From: Rhodocaloribacter sp964552015
GTDB taxonomy: Bacteria; Bacteroidota; Rhodothermia; Rhodothermales; ISCAR-4553
Length of the DNA: 64,000 nucleotides
Direction of reading: 5' to 3'
Assembly (NCBI GenBank): GCA_964552015.1
Contig: CAZKFR010000011.1
Coordinates: 1 to 64,000 of the forward strand
The notes beneath the pieces were generated by a model. That model ran no database searches and had not been told where the DNA came from. It was given only the letters and a program-made list of their open reading frames with translations. A program made the position numbers and the translations under genes. Of the stretch, positions 44,299 to 53,481 are shown one piece after another (position 1 is the stretch's first letter; every line of letters starts with the position of its first letter).

Positions 44299-46560
44299 AT
44301 GCGGGTATGGGATGACGTCCGGAGCCGTCTGAAGCCGGTGCTGGCGGCGTACGCGGTGCTGGGCGCGAGCCTGTGGTTCGTGCCGGTGCTGAACGTGCTG
44401 CACGTCGAGTCGGCGGCCGTGGTGGCGCTGGTGGCCTTTTTTGCGGCGGGACTGTCCTCGGTGGGCTGGTTTCGTGCCGTGCCGGTGCCGGTGGGCCGGG
44501 TGCTGGCGGCGCAGGAAGCTGCCCTGGGCGTGCCCCTGGCGATGCTGACCGTGACGCTGCCCTGGGTCCCCAATTGCGGGTATGGGATCGGGTTGCTCTT
44601 CTTCGCTCTCTTTCCCGTCGTCAGCGTGGTGCTGGCCGTGGCGCTGGCGTATGCGCTCACGGCCGCGCCGGTGCGTCGTCCCGGCCGGGCGTTCGTACTG
44701 ATCGGGCTGGCCGTGGCCGTGCTGGGGCCGCTCTACGACCTGGGCCTGCATCCGCAGTTCTATGTATACAACCACGTCTTCGGCGGGGTGCTCGGGCCGA
44801 TCTACGACGAGGAACTGGCGATCCGGCCGGGCCTGTTCGTCTTCCGGGCGATGACGCTCGGGTGGGCGGGTTGGCTGGGGGTTGCAGGGAGGTGGCTCCG
44901 CCTGCGGCGGCAGGGAGCGCAGGGGCGGCGCGAAGCCGTGTGCGGGGGGCTCCTGGCGCTGGGCCTGGGGACGGCCTACCTCTTTTCCGGGCCGCTCGGT
45001 ATCAACACGCCGGAGGCCTACCTGCAGCGATCGCTCGGCGGGCATCTGCGTACGCCGCACTTCGACCTGTACTTCGACCCGGAATCGATCGCGGAGTCCG
45101 ATCTGCTCCGGCTCGTCGATGCCCACGAGTACCGGTACGCCTGGCTGGCGGAGCGCCTCGGCGTGACGGTGCCGGAGCGCATCGCGAGCTATCTCTATCC
45201 CGATGCGGACACGAAGGCCCGCCTGACGGGGGCGCGGGCGACGAACGTGGCGCCGGTATGGCTGGCCCGGCCACAGGTGCACGTGCTGCTGGAGGACTTC
45301 GACGACGTCTTCGGGCACGAGCTGGTGCACGTCTTCTCCCGGACGTTCGGGTTGCCGGTGCTCCGGGCGTCGGTGTCGGTCGGGCTGGTGGAGGGGCTGG
45401 CCGTGGCGCTGGAGCCGCCGGACGGGCGTCCCACGCCGCACGAGCAGGTGCTGGCCGTCGCCCTGAAGCACGCCGGCGGGGATCCGTCGAAGATCACGCT
45501 GGCGGAGGACGTGGCGGCCCGGCTCTCGCCGCAGGGGTTCTGGACCGGGCGGGGGGCGGTGTCGTACACCACGATGGGCTCGTTCGTGCGGTATCTGATC
45601 GATACGTACGGGGTGGCGGCGTTCCGGCAGGTCTATGCGTGGGCGGACTTCGAGCGGGTCTACGGGCAGCCTGTGGAGCGCCTCGCCGCGGGGTGGCAGG
45701 CTCACCTGCTCGCGGTGCCCGTCGTGGCGAGGGCCTCGGCCCATCTGGCCACGCGCCGGTTCGCCGTGCCGTCGCTCTTCGAGAAGCCGTGCCCGCACCA
45801 CGTGCCCGCATACCGGCGCCACGACCGGGCGGCACGGGCGGCGCTGGCCCGGGCGGACACCGTCGGGGCGCTCGCGCACCTCGACGCCGCCCTGGCGCGC
45901 CGGCCGGACTACGCGCCCTCGCTCGACCTGTGGGCCGTGCTCCGGCTGGCGCAGGGCGTCCCGGCCGACGTCGTGGCCCGGCTCGACACGCTGGCCCGGG
46001 CGCCGGTCCTGGCGCTCCGGCTGGGGGATGCATACGCCATGCTGGGGCAGACGGAGCAGGCCCGTGACCGGTACGAGGCCGCCTGGCGGTGGCTGCCGCT
46101 CTACGCGCACGAGGCGCGGGCGCTGGTGGTCCTTCGGAATGCCCTTGCGCCCTACCCCGGGATCGTTCGCATCTTGACCTCCGGCGTGGCGCCCGCCGGG
46201 CAGGCCGACCGGCTGGCCGCGTGGCGCGACCGGTCGCCGGCCGCCGCCCTGATGGAAGCCCTCCGCCGGGCCGAGGCCGGGCAGGTCGAACAGGCGCTGG
46301 CGCTGCTGCGTACAACGCCTGCCGCCGCGGTCCCGGCCGCCACGGCGGACCGGCAGGCCACCCTGGCGCGGCAGCATCCCGTGTGGATGGCGCGCTTCGC
46401 CTATCGTGCCGGCGACCTCCTCACCGCCCGCGCGGCGGCCCTCCGCGCGGCGCGGGCGTTCCGGGAGGCCGGCGACCTGAATGCCGCCGCCCACCTGGAG
46501 GACCGGGCCGACCTGCTGGACTGGCGCCTGCGCCGCACTCCCGCCGTATCACCACCCTGA
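44299..46560 (+). CDS. Membrane-anchored HExxH metalloprotease-like protein with TPR-type tail
   Basis: A 753-residue protein. The first about 230 residues contain around seven hydrophobic helices (for example VVALVAFFAAGLSSVGWFRA). A periplasmic or extracellular zincin-like domain follows, with FGHELVHVFSRTFG (about 340) and a downstream Glu in GLVEGLAVALE, the layout of MA-clan peptidases. Residues about 510-745 are Ala/Arg/Leu-rich helices with TPR-like spacing (ALARADTVGALAHLDAALA). I do not recognise a named family. It lies directly upstream of the T9SS plug gene (1-bp gap), which hints at an envelope role. Confidence 0.72.
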   Translation: MRVWDDVRSRLKPVLAAYAVLGASLWFVPVLNVLHVESAAVVALVAFFAAGLSSVGWFRAVPVPVGRVLAAQEAALGVPLAMLTVTLPWVPNCGYGIGLLFFALFPVVSVVLAVALAYALTAAPVRRPGRAFVLIGLAVAVLGPLYDLGLHPQFYVYNHVFGGVLGPIYDEELAIRPGLFVFRAMTLGWAGWLGVAGRWLRLRRQGAQGRREAVCGGLLALGLGTAYLFSGPLGINTPEAYLQRSLGGHLRTPHFDLYFDPESIAESDLLRLVDAHEYRYAWLAERLGVTVPERIASYLYPDADTKARLTGARATNVAPVWLARPQVHVLLEDFDDVFGHELVHVFSRTFGLPVLRASVSVGLVEGLAVALEPPDGRPTPHEQVLAVALKHAGGDPSKITLAEDVAARLSPQGFWTGRGAVSYTTMGSFVRYLIDTYGVAAFRQVYAWADFERVYGQPVERLAAGWQAHLLAVPVVARASAHLATRRFAVPSLFEKPCPHHVPAYRRHDRAARAALARADTVGALAHLDAALARRPDYAPSLDLWAVLRLAQGVPADVVARLDTLARAPVLALRLGDAYAMLGQTEQARDRYEAAWRWLPLYAHEARALVVLRNALAPYPGIVRILTSGVAPAGQADRLAAWRDRSPAAALMEALRRAEAGQVEQALALLRTTPAAAVPAATADRQATLARQHPVWMARFAYRAGDLLTARAAALRAARAFREAGDLNAAAHLEDRADLLDWRLRRTPAVSPP

Positions 46561-46561
46561 G

Positions 46562-47881
46562 ATGATCATGAGACAACGTCCGTGCCGGCGCTGGCTGCCC
46601 CTGCTCCTCGCCGTACTGGTTGCCGCCTGTGCCCATACCGAGAAGACCAACGCCCCGGAAGCCGGCCCCGACCCCGACCGGCAGGCCCGCCAGCGTGCCG
46701 GCTTCGACCTCGTGCCCCCCGCACCGGACGTGCGTACCATCCAGGTCTACCTCACCGGCGACGAGCGCAACCTGCCCGTCGTTACGCTGGGCACCAACGA
46801 GACGATCACGCTGGCCTTCGACCTGCTCGAAACGGCGGGGCGGCCCCTGTCCGTCTACTTCTACCATGCCGACCGAACCTGGCGGCGCGACCTCTCGCCG
46901 GCCGAGTACCTGGATTCCTTCCAGCGGGATGACCTCCTCGATTACCAGCCCTCGCAGGGGACCGATGTGCCCTATGTGCATTACCAGTACCAGTTTCCCA
47001 ACCGCACCATCGACTTTCGCGTCAGCGGCAACTACATCGTGCGTGTGACCGAGCAGGGGATGGAGGAGGATGTGCTGTTCGAACGAACCTTCTTCGTCAG
47101 TGAACAGGTGGCGCCGCTCGATGTCGGGCTCGAGAACGTGTTGCTCTCGGGGCAGGGCTATTCCGCCGTGCAGCCGGTGATCCGGTTCACGCCGCCTCCG
47201 GTGCTCCAGGGCAACGCCTTCAACTACACGGCCTGTTTCGTGCGTAACGGCCGGTTCGAGGCGGCCCGGTGTACGGACCGGCCCATGCTGGCCGAGCAAC
47301 CGGCGCTGCAGTTCTACCTGCCCCCGGAGGCGGCTTTCGAAACCGAGGTGGTGGACCACTTCGTCGACCTGGGGGCGCTTCGTGTGGGGGGGCGGATCGA
47401 GCGGATTGACCGGACCACCTCGCCCTACCGCGCCTACCTCGAGCCCGACTATGCCCGCTTCGGCGGGACGGGCCTCGACCCGCTGCTCAACGGGCAGATC
47501 GTCGTGGAGGCGGTTGTGCGCGGTGTGGCGGCGCCGGCGGTACAGGCCGAGTACGTGGAGACGCACTTCGCCTACGTGCCGCCCGACGAGCTACCCGTCT
47601 CCGGCGACGTGTTCCTTTCGGGCAGCTTCAACGGGTGGCGCACCACGCCCGCCGACCGGCTGGAGTGGGTCCCGGAGCGGCGGCGGTACGAGGGCGCCGT
47701 GCTCCTGAAGCAGGGGCAGTACGAGTACCGCTACCTCGTGGCCCAGGGCCGTCGTGTCCGGCCCGCCACGACGGGCGCCGCGCCCCGCCTGGAGAACCTC
47801 TACAGCACGTTCGTCTACTACCGCGACCTCACCCTGAACACGGACCGGCTCGTGGCCGTCAACCACGTGCGCGCCCGCTGA
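46562..47881 (+). CDS. Type IX secretion system plug-like protein (DUF5103)
   Basis: A 439-residue lipoprotein (lipobox VAAC after RRWLPLLLAVLV). It matches DUF5103: VRTIQVYLTGDERNLPVVTL, YFYHADRTWRRDLSPAEYLD, SFQRDDLLDYQPSQGTDVPY, NGWRTTPADRLEW and QYEYRYLV, which form tandem beta-sandwich domains. In Flavobacterium a DUF5103 protein was found plugging the SprA translocon of the T9SS. The T9SS cargo encoded at 14857-17310 supports the system being present. The start is at 46562 (MIMRQRP); 46568 is an alternative. Confidence 0.85.
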   Translation: MIMRQRPCRRWLPLLLAVLVAACAHTEKTNAPEAGPDPDRQARQRAGFDLVPPAPDVRTIQVYLTGDERNLPVVTLGTNETITLAFDLLETAGRPLSVYFYHADRTWRRDLSPAEYLDSFQRDDLLDYQPSQGTDVPYVHYQYQFPNRTIDFRVSGNYIVRVTEQGMEEDVLFERTFFVSEQVAPLDVGLENVLLSGQGYSAVQPVIRFTPPPVLQGNAFNYTACFVRNGRFEAARCTDRPMLAEQPALQFYLPPEAAFETEVVDHFVDLGALRVGGRIERIDRTTSPYRAYLEPDYARFGGTGLDPLLNGQIVVEAVVRGVAAPAVQAEYVETHFAYVPPDELPVSGDVFLSGSFNGWRTTPADRLEWVPERRRYEGAVLLKQGQYEYRYLVAQGRRVRPATTGAAPRLENLYSTFVYYRDLTLNTDRLVAVNHVRAR

Positions 47882-47885
47882 CGGT

Positions 47886-47920
47886 CCGCGGCCCCGGTCA
47901 GCGTGTCCCCGGGGCCGCGG
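47886..47920. terminator. 12-bp GC-rich hairpin between convergent genes
   Basis: CCGCGGCCCCGG / CCGGGGCCGCGG with an 11-base loop. It begins 5 bp past the plug gene stop and overlaps the end of the convergent propeller gene. It has no T tract, so it may stop transcription by another route or shield 3' ends. Confidence 0.5.
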
Positions 47921-50900
47921 CGGCGCGTTCCGTCTCGACGATGACGGCCGGGATGGCCTTCGCACGCACCAGCTCGTTGAAGGCCGGCACGTCGGTCGTC
48001 AGCACCGTGTCCAGCCGGGCCAGTTCGGCGTCGATCTGCGCCGTCAGCTCGGCCTTGACGGCGTAGGCCTGGTCGGTGGGCCGGTAGTCGCCGGCGGCCA
48101 CGGTCGAGGCCAGCGCAGCCAGCTTGTTGTTGAGCCGGATGGGGAAGTTGAGCGGGTCCTGCCGGCTCTGGTTCTTCGTCTGGTACAGGGCTTCCTCGAT
48201 GGCGGTGAGCTTCTCGTTGAGGGCCCTGGCGGCCTGCTTGATCTCGTCGGACCCTTCCCGCTCGCCCAGGCGGCGCGTGATGGCCTGCGTCTGCTCGCGC
48301 ACGTCCCGGATGCGTTTGATGGCGCGGTGCGTCTCGCTGAGCTTGTCGCGGATCTCGATCAGGAAGGCGAACTGGGCCTGCAGGTCCTCCAGCGTGGACG
48401 AGGAGCGGGGGTCCTTCTTGATCTCGAAGGGCACGGTCATCGAGTCGCTGCCGACGATGAGGCGGGCCTGATAGCGGCCGGGCGCGGCGCGGGGGCCGCG
48501 TACGCTGCCGGCCCACATGATCAGCCCCGGGAACGACTCGGCATCCTCATACCGCATGTCCCACGAGAAGGCGTTGGCGCCCTCGGCCACGGCCAGCCGG
48601 GCGCCCCGGTCCTTCGGCGTGAAGGTGCGGATCAGGTTGCCGTCTTCCTCCAGGATCTTCAGGCGGACGGCGTTGCTGTCCGGCGCGTCTTTGAAGTAGT
48701 AGCGGAAGGTGACCGCACTGCGACCGCCGAGGCGGTAGGTGGGACGGGGTGTGAAGAGCCAGAAGGCGCTGCCCGCCACCTCATCGCTGAGCTGGTGCAG
48801 CGGCGTCACGTCGTCGATGATCCAGAAGGAGCGGCCCTGCGTGGCCACGATCAGGTCGTCATCCTTCCAGTCCAGGTCCGTGATCGGGACGACGGGCAGG
48901 TTGAGCTGGAACGGTTTCCAGTGGGCGCCGTCGTCGAAGGAGATGTACATGCCGCTCTCGGTGCCGGCGTAGAGGAGGCCGCGCCGCTTCGGGTCGGGCT
49001 GGATGGCCCGCGTGAAGTGCTGCGGGTCGATGCCGTCGACGATCTTCGTCCACGTCTGGCCGTAGTCGGTGGTCTTGTAGAGGTAGGGGCGGAAGTCGTC
49101 CGACTTGTACATAGTGGCGGCCACGTAGAGGCCGCCGGGCTCGAACGGGTGGGCGACGATGTCGTTGATCTGGATCCACTCGGGCATGATCCGGGCCGGC
49201 GGCGTGACGTTCGTCCACGTCTGCCCGCCGTCGCGGGTGATGTGGATCAGCCCGTCGTCCGAGCCGGTCCAGATGACGTTCGGGTCGAAGTTGCTCTCGG
49301 CCACGGTGAAGATGGTGGCATAGTACTCGACGCCGGTGTTGTCCTTCGTGATGGGGCCGCCCGAGGGGCCGAGCTTCGAGGAGTCCGCCCGCGTCAGGTC
49401 GGGGCTGATCATCTCCCAGGACTGCCCGTCGTTGGTGGTTTTGAAGAGGTGGTTGCCCGCGGCAAAGACGGTGTTGGGATGGTGCTTCGAGTAGAGGATG
49501 GGGAAGTTCCACTGGAAGCGGTACTTCATGCCTTCGGCGCCGTGGCCCATGGGGTTGTCCGGCCACACGGTGACGATGCGCCGCTCGTCGGTGCGGTGGT
49601 TGACGCGCTCGAGGTAGCCGCCGTAGGAGCCGCCGAAGACGATGTCGGGGTCCTCGGGGTTGGGGGCGAGCCAGCCGCTCTCGCCGCCGGCGGTGGGCTC
49701 CCAGTCGCGTTCGTTGCGGCCGTCGGAGGTGTGCAGGATGCGGACGGTGGAGTTGTCCTGCTGGGCCCCGTAGATGCGGTAGGGGAAGTGGTTGTCGGTC
49801 GTGACGCGGTAGAACTGGGCGGTAGGCTGGTTGTAGTAGGTGGACCACGTCCGGCCGCCGTCGAAGGTGACCTGGGCGCCGCCGTCGTCGCCGATGATCA
49901 TGTAGTCCGGCTGGTCCGGGTTGATCCAGAGGTCGTGGTGGTCGCCGTGGGGGGTGCGGATGCTCTCGTACGTTTTGCCGCCGTCCTTCGAGCGCCAGAA
50001 CTGCACGTTGAGGACGTAGACCTGGTCGGCGTTCTTCGGGTCGGCGTAGATGCGGGTGTAGTACCAGGCCCGCTGGCGCAGGTTACGGTCGTCGTTGATG
50101 CGGGTCCAGGTCTCGCCGCCGTCGTCGGAGCGGAAGACGCCGCCCTCCCGGGCCTCGACGATGGCCCAGACGCGGTTCGGGTTGGCGGGCGAGACGGTCA
50201 CGCCGATGATGCCGAGCGTGCCTTCGGGCAGGCCGTTCTTCTTGCCCGTCAGCTCGGTCCAGGTGTCGCCGCCGTCGGTGGACTTCCACAGGGCCGAGCC
50301 TTCGCCGCCGCTCTCCAGGCTGTAGGGCGTGCGCCGGACGCGCCAGGTGGTGGCGTAGAGGATGCGCGGGTTCGAGGGGTCCAGGATGAGGTCCACCGCG
50401 CCGGCGTGTTCGTTCACGTAGAGGATCTTCTCCCAGGTCCGGCCGCCGTCCTTCGAGCGGAAGACGCCGCGCTGCTCGTTCGGGCCGAAGAGGTGCCCGA
50501 GGGCGGCCACGTAGACCAGGTCGGGGTTGCGCGGGTGGATGCGGATGCGCGGGATGTGGCGCGTATCCTCCAGGCCGATGAACGTCCACGTCTTGCCGGC
50601 ATCGACCGACTTCCACATCCCGTAGCCGTGGGAGACGTTGCCGCGCACGGTCTTCTCACCGCCGCCGACATAGATCACGTTCGGGTCCCACTCGCTCACG
50701 GCCACGGCCCCGATGGAGCCACCGAAGAAGCCGTCCGAGATGTTTTCCCAGGACTGGCCGCCGTCGGTCGTCTTCCAGACGCCGCCGCCGGTGCCGCCGA
50801 AGTAGTAGGTGAAGGGCTGGCCGGGTACGCCGGCCACGGCCGCGCTGCGCCCGCCCCGGTAGGGGCCGAGGCTCCGGTATTCGAGCGACCGGTAGAGGGC

Positions 50901-50996
50901 TTCGTCGTAGTCCTGCGCGTGCGTGGCGGGCAGGAAGAAAAGGCCGAGGAGGGTCGTGCCGAGCAGACCCGCGAGCAGGCGGAGCGTCTGGCGCAT
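47898..50996 (-). CDS. Secreted BNR/Vps10-type beta-propeller protein
   Basis: A 1032-residue exported protein. The signal peptide ends PATHAQ. Asp-box repeats (S-x-D-x-G-x-T-W type, such as KTTDGGQSWENIS, RSKDGGRTWEKI, ITRDGGQTWTNV) recur through residues 60-700 and form one or two propellers. The last about 200 residues are a beta sandwich and a long coiled coil (SETHRAIKRIRDVREQTQAI). Databases often label these 'glycosyl hydrolase', but no catalytic residues are evident, and surface binding is as likely. A second protein of the same type begins to appear at the window end. Confidence 0.85.
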   Translation of the reverse strand: MRQTLRLLAGLLGTTLLGLFFLPATHAQDYDEALYRSLEYRSLGPYRGGRSAAVAGVPGQPFTYYFGGTGGGVWKTTDGGQSWENISDGFFGGSIGAVAVSEWDPNVIYVGGGEKTVRGNVSHGYGMWKSVDAGKTWTFIGLEDTRHIPRIRIHPRNPDLVYVAALGHLFGPNEQRGVFRSKDGGRTWEKILYVNEHAGAVDLILDPSNPRILYATTWRVRRTPYSLESGGEGSALWKSTDGGDTWTELTGKKNGLPEGTLGIIGVTVSPANPNRVWAIVEAREGGVFRSDDGGETWTRINDDRNLRQRAWYYTRIYADPKNADQVYVLNVQFWRSKDGGKTYESIRTPHGDHHDLWINPDQPDYMIIGDDGGAQVTFDGGRTWSTYYNQPTAQFYRVTTDNHFPYRIYGAQQDNSTVRILHTSDGRNERDWEPTAGGESGWLAPNPEDPDIVFGGSYGGYLERVNHRTDERRIVTVWPDNPMGHGAEGMKYRFQWNFPILYSKHHPNTVFAAGNHLFKTTNDGQSWEMISPDLTRADSSKLGPSGGPITKDNTGVEYYATIFTVAESNFDPNVIWTGSDDGLIHITRDGGQTWTNVTPPARIMPEWIQINDIVAHPFEPGGLYVAATMYKSDDFRPYLYKTTDYGQTWTKIVDGIDPQHFTRAIQPDPKRRGLLYAGTESGMYISFDDGAHWKPFQLNLPVVPITDLDWKDDDLIVATQGRSFWIIDDVTPLHQLSDEVAGSAFWLFTPRPTYRLGGRSAVTFRYYFKDAPDSNAVRLKILEEDGNLIRTFTPKDRGARLAVAEGANAFSWDMRYEDAESFPGLIMWAGSVRGPRAAPGRYQARLIVGSDSMTVPFEIKKDPRSSSTLEDLQAQFAFLIEIRDKLSETHRAIKRIRDVREQTQAITRRLGEREGSDEIKQAARALNEKLTAIEEALYQTKNQSRQDPLNFPIRLNNKLAALASTVAAGDYRPTDQAYAVKAELTAQIDAELARLDTVLTTDVPAFNELVRAKAIPAVIVETERAAAAPGTR

Positions 50997-51110
50997 GATG
51001 GGATGCCTGGATCGATGCGGGGGAAACAGGCCGGTAAACGGCTTCCGTGATATTACCCAACGCGCCAGAGAGAAGCAAAGGAAGGCGGCCCGGGTGGATG
51101 TGGGGAGGCG

Positions 51111-52595
51111 TCAGGCCGATGTGGATGGCACGCCCGTGTTGCCAGCCGGCGCGGGGCGGTCGGTATGGAGCGGGAAGGTGACGCAGGCGCGGGTGCCTCC
51201 GCCGGGACGAGGGGCCACGGTGAGGCAGCCGCCGTGCAGACGGACGACCCGTTCCGCCAGGGGGAGGCCGAGACCGCTGCCGGGTGTGTCCGGCGGGGCG
51301 GCACGGAAGAACGGGCGCATCACGTCGGGCAGGGCCGTCTCCGGAATGCCGGGGCCGGTGTCTGCGACGCACAGGAGAGCCCGGTCCCCCTGCCGCCGCA
51401 CCGATACGCTCACCTGGCCGGCCTCGGTGTACTTGGCGGCATTGTCCATCAGGTTGTGTACGACCCGTTCGAGCAGGTCGGGCTGCCCGTACACGGTGAC
51501 GGCGTCGTCGAGGGTGAGCTCCAGCGCGATGCCCTTCGCGTTGAGGACCGGCTCGAACGTGGCGGCGACGCGGGCCGCCAGGGCGCCCAGGTCCACCGGT
51601 TGCCGGGGCAGGACCTGGTGTTCGCGGTCGAGGCGGGCCATCGTGAGGAGGTTGCGCACGAGCGCCGTCAGATGGGTCAGTTCATGGCGGAGCGTGATCA
51701 GGGTCTGCCGGTACGCCTCGGGCGAGCGTTCGCGGCGCAGGGCCACGTCGATGTTACCCTGCAGGATGGCCAGCGGGGTCTGCAGTTCGTGCGCCGCATG
51801 GGCCGTGAAGCGCCGCATTTCCGCGAAGGCGGCCTCGAGGCGGTCCAGGAGGACGTTCAGCGTCTGGGCGAGCCGGGCCGTCTCGCGGTCGGCGTCCTCC
51901 GGCACCGGGATGCGGCGGCTCAGGTCGGCGGCGCTGAGGTCGGCGGTGGCGGTGGTGATGGCCGCCAGGGGGCGCAGCACGCGCCGGGCGGAAGCTCGGA
52001 GCAGCAGGGCGAGCACCAGCCACAGCGCGCCCAGCCCCAGCGTCAGCCCCAGCGCCAGGTCGCGAAGCAGGTCGTCGAGGCCCGGGTCGTAGCGTCCCAT
52101 CTGCAGGTAGGCCCGCAGCCGGCCCCGGCTGTCGCGCAGGGGAACGACTTCGAAGTAAAGGCGATGGGGGCCGAGGGTGAGCCGGTGCAACGGGGCGAAC
52201 GAGGGCGTCTCGCGGGGAGGAAGGGGCAACAGGTCTGCGGGATAGATGGCGTTTTCGAAATCGTCCAGGTTGGCTGTGGCGTAGCGCAACGTACCGTCCG
52301 GGGAGAAGATCTGGACGAAGAACGGGTCGATGCGGGCGTCGGCAAAGCGATGGTGGGGTTCGTACCAGGCGTAACGGCTCACGTCCAGGCTGTCCTCCGG
52401 GGTGAGGATGTGGGAGGCGATCTCGCGGGCCTCGCGCAGGAGCAGGTCGCGGTGATAGCGGTTGAGCCAGGCCGAGGCCGCGAACCAGGCGAGCACGCCC
52501 AGCACGACGAACGTCACGGCCAGCACCGAGCCGACCGTCAGGAGGAGGCGCTGCTGGAAGGAGCGGCGCGGGGTGGAATCAGGGGGTGTCGTCAT
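51111..52595 (-). CDS. Sensor histidine kinase, CusS-like
   Basis: A 494-residue membrane kinase. Two transmembrane helices (about 15-37 and 163-186) enclose a periplasmic sensor region of about 125 residues. A HAMP domain with RRIPVPEDADRETARLAQTL follows, then HisKA with the phospho-His in FTAHAAHELQTPLAIL (about 267), and HATPase motifs NLMDNAAKYTEAG, DTGPGIPE and GSGLGLPLAERVV. Its gene overlaps the response regulator gene by 17 bp. The divergent heavy-metal efflux operon makes metal sensing the likely role; the exact ligand is not readable. Confidence 0.92.
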   Translation of the reverse strand: MTTPPDSTPRRSFQQRLLLTVGSVLAVTFVVLGVLAWFAASAWLNRYHRDLLLREAREIASHILTPEDSLDVSRYAWYEPHHRFADARIDPFFVQIFSPDGTLRYATANLDDFENAIYPADLLPLPPRETPSFAPLHRLTLGPHRLYFEVVPLRDSRGRLRAYLQMGRYDPGLDDLLRDLALGLTLGLGALWLVLALLLRASARRVLRPLAAITTATADLSAADLSRRIPVPEDADRETARLAQTLNVLLDRLEAAFAEMRRFTAHAAHELQTPLAILQGNIDVALRRERSPEAYRQTLITLRHELTHLTALVRNLLTMARLDREHQVLPRQPVDLGALAARVAATFEPVLNAKGIALELTLDDAVTVYGQPDLLERVVHNLMDNAAKYTEAGQVSVSVRRQGDRALLCVADTGPGIPETALPDVMRPFFRAAPPDTPGSGLGLPLAERVVRLHGGCLTVAPRPGGGTRACVTFPLHTDRPAPAGNTGVPSTSA

Positions 52596-53295
52596 GGGGT
52601 GAGGCGGAAGCGGGGACGTACCGGTAGCCGAGGCCGCGGACCGTCTGGAGGCGGTCCGGGCAGCCGGCCTCGTGCAATTTGCGGCGGACGTAACCGACGT
52701 AGACGTCGATCAGGTTGGTGCCGCGGTCAAAGTCGTAGCCCCACACGTCCCGGTGGATCTGGTCGCGTGAGAGCACCTGCCCGGGGCGAGCGAGGAAATA
52801 GGCCAGCAGGTCGAATTCGCGCGGGGTCAGGTCGAGCGGCCGGCCGCCAACGGTGCAGGTGCGTGCGGTCAGGTCGAGCCGGAGGGGCCCGTCGGTCGGT
52901 ACGGGGGCCGGGGTGGCGGTGCGGGCTCGGCGGAGCAGGGCCTCCACGCGCGCCAGCAGTTCCTCGAAGGCAAACGGTTTGGGCAGGTAGTCGTCGGCGC
53001 CCGAGCGCAGGCCGCGCACGCGGTCCTCGACGGCGTCCAGGGCCGTCAGCATCAGGATGGGGAGGGCCGGGTGGTGCAGGCGCAGGCGGCGGCACACCTC
53101 GACACCGTCCAGGTCGGGCAGGCGGACGTCCAGCAGCACCGCGTCGAAGGGTTCCCGGCTCACGGCCTCGAGGGCGGGCAGGCCCCGGTCCACCCAGCGA
53201 ACACGATAGCCTTCCTCCTCGAGCCCGGCCAGCAGGAAGGCCGCCATGCGGGGTTCGTCTTCTATGAGAAGCAGGCGGGGCGCAGGCATGGGCAC
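52579..53295 (-). CDS. OmpR/PhoB-family response regulator, CusR-like
   Basis: A 238-residue regulator: receiver domain with LLLIEDEPRMA, phospho-acceptor Asp56 in VLLDVRLPDLDG and the conserved Lys in GADDYLPKPFAFEE, then a winged helix (RPLDLTPREFDLLAYFLARP, DVWGYDFDRGTNLIDVYVGY). A start at 53289 is also possible. It pairs with the overlapping kinase gene and is divergent from the efflux operon. Four 11-bp-spaced TCTCAT/C repeats in the intergenic region are the expected binding-site type for this family. Confidence 0.93.
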   Translation of the reverse strand: MPMPAPRLLLIEDEPRMAAFLLAGLEEEGYRVRWVDRGLPALEAVSREPFDAVLLDVRLPDLDGVEVCRRLRLHHPALPILMLTALDAVEDRVRGLRSGADDYLPKPFAFEELLARVEALLRRARTATPAPVPTDGPLRLDLTARTCTVGGRPLDLTPREFDLLAYFLARPGQVLSRDQIHRDVWGYDFDRGTNLIDVYVGYVRRKLHEAGCPDRLQTVRGLGYRYVPASASPHDDTP

Positions 53296-53383
53296 GAGCG
53301 GACGTCTTCCGGCATGACGTGGACGGTACCTCTACGAGGCCCGTGAGGCCGGGGATCCGGGCGGTTGCCGGCTCCTGCCGCGT

Positions 53384-53422
53384 TCTCATGGTCTTCTCAC
53401 CGCCCTCTCATCGTCCTCTCAT
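53384..53422 (+). promoter_or_regulatory. Four direct repeats TCTCAT/C at 11-bp spacing, likely response-regulator operator
   Basis: TCTCAT, TCTCAC, TCTCAT and TCTCAT begin at 53384, 53395, 53406 and 53417, an exact 11-bp period on one DNA face, as OmpR/PhoB-type tandem sites are. They lie 60-98 bp upstream of the efflux adaptor start and 89 bp from the regulator start. A TATCCT at 53444 is a possible -10 box, placing the last repeat near the -35 position. Binding is inferred. Confidence 0.7.
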
Positions 53423-53481
53423 GTACCGGGCCGGGCGATGACGTATCCTGACCCTGCCTTCATGGACAACGACCGTCTCCC

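Noticed and set aside
46562..47881. Calling the DUF5103 gene a glycan-binding (CBM48-like) lipoprotein because of FNGW
   Set aside because: The NGW segment is part of the DUF5103 C-terminal sandwich; the N-terminal part matches the plug-protein family better.
48327..51050. Plus-strand open frame of 907 codons opposite the propeller gene
   Set aside because: Same kind of shadow; its composition is repetitive Val/Gly/Asp/Ala and the minus strand has clear Asp-box repeats.
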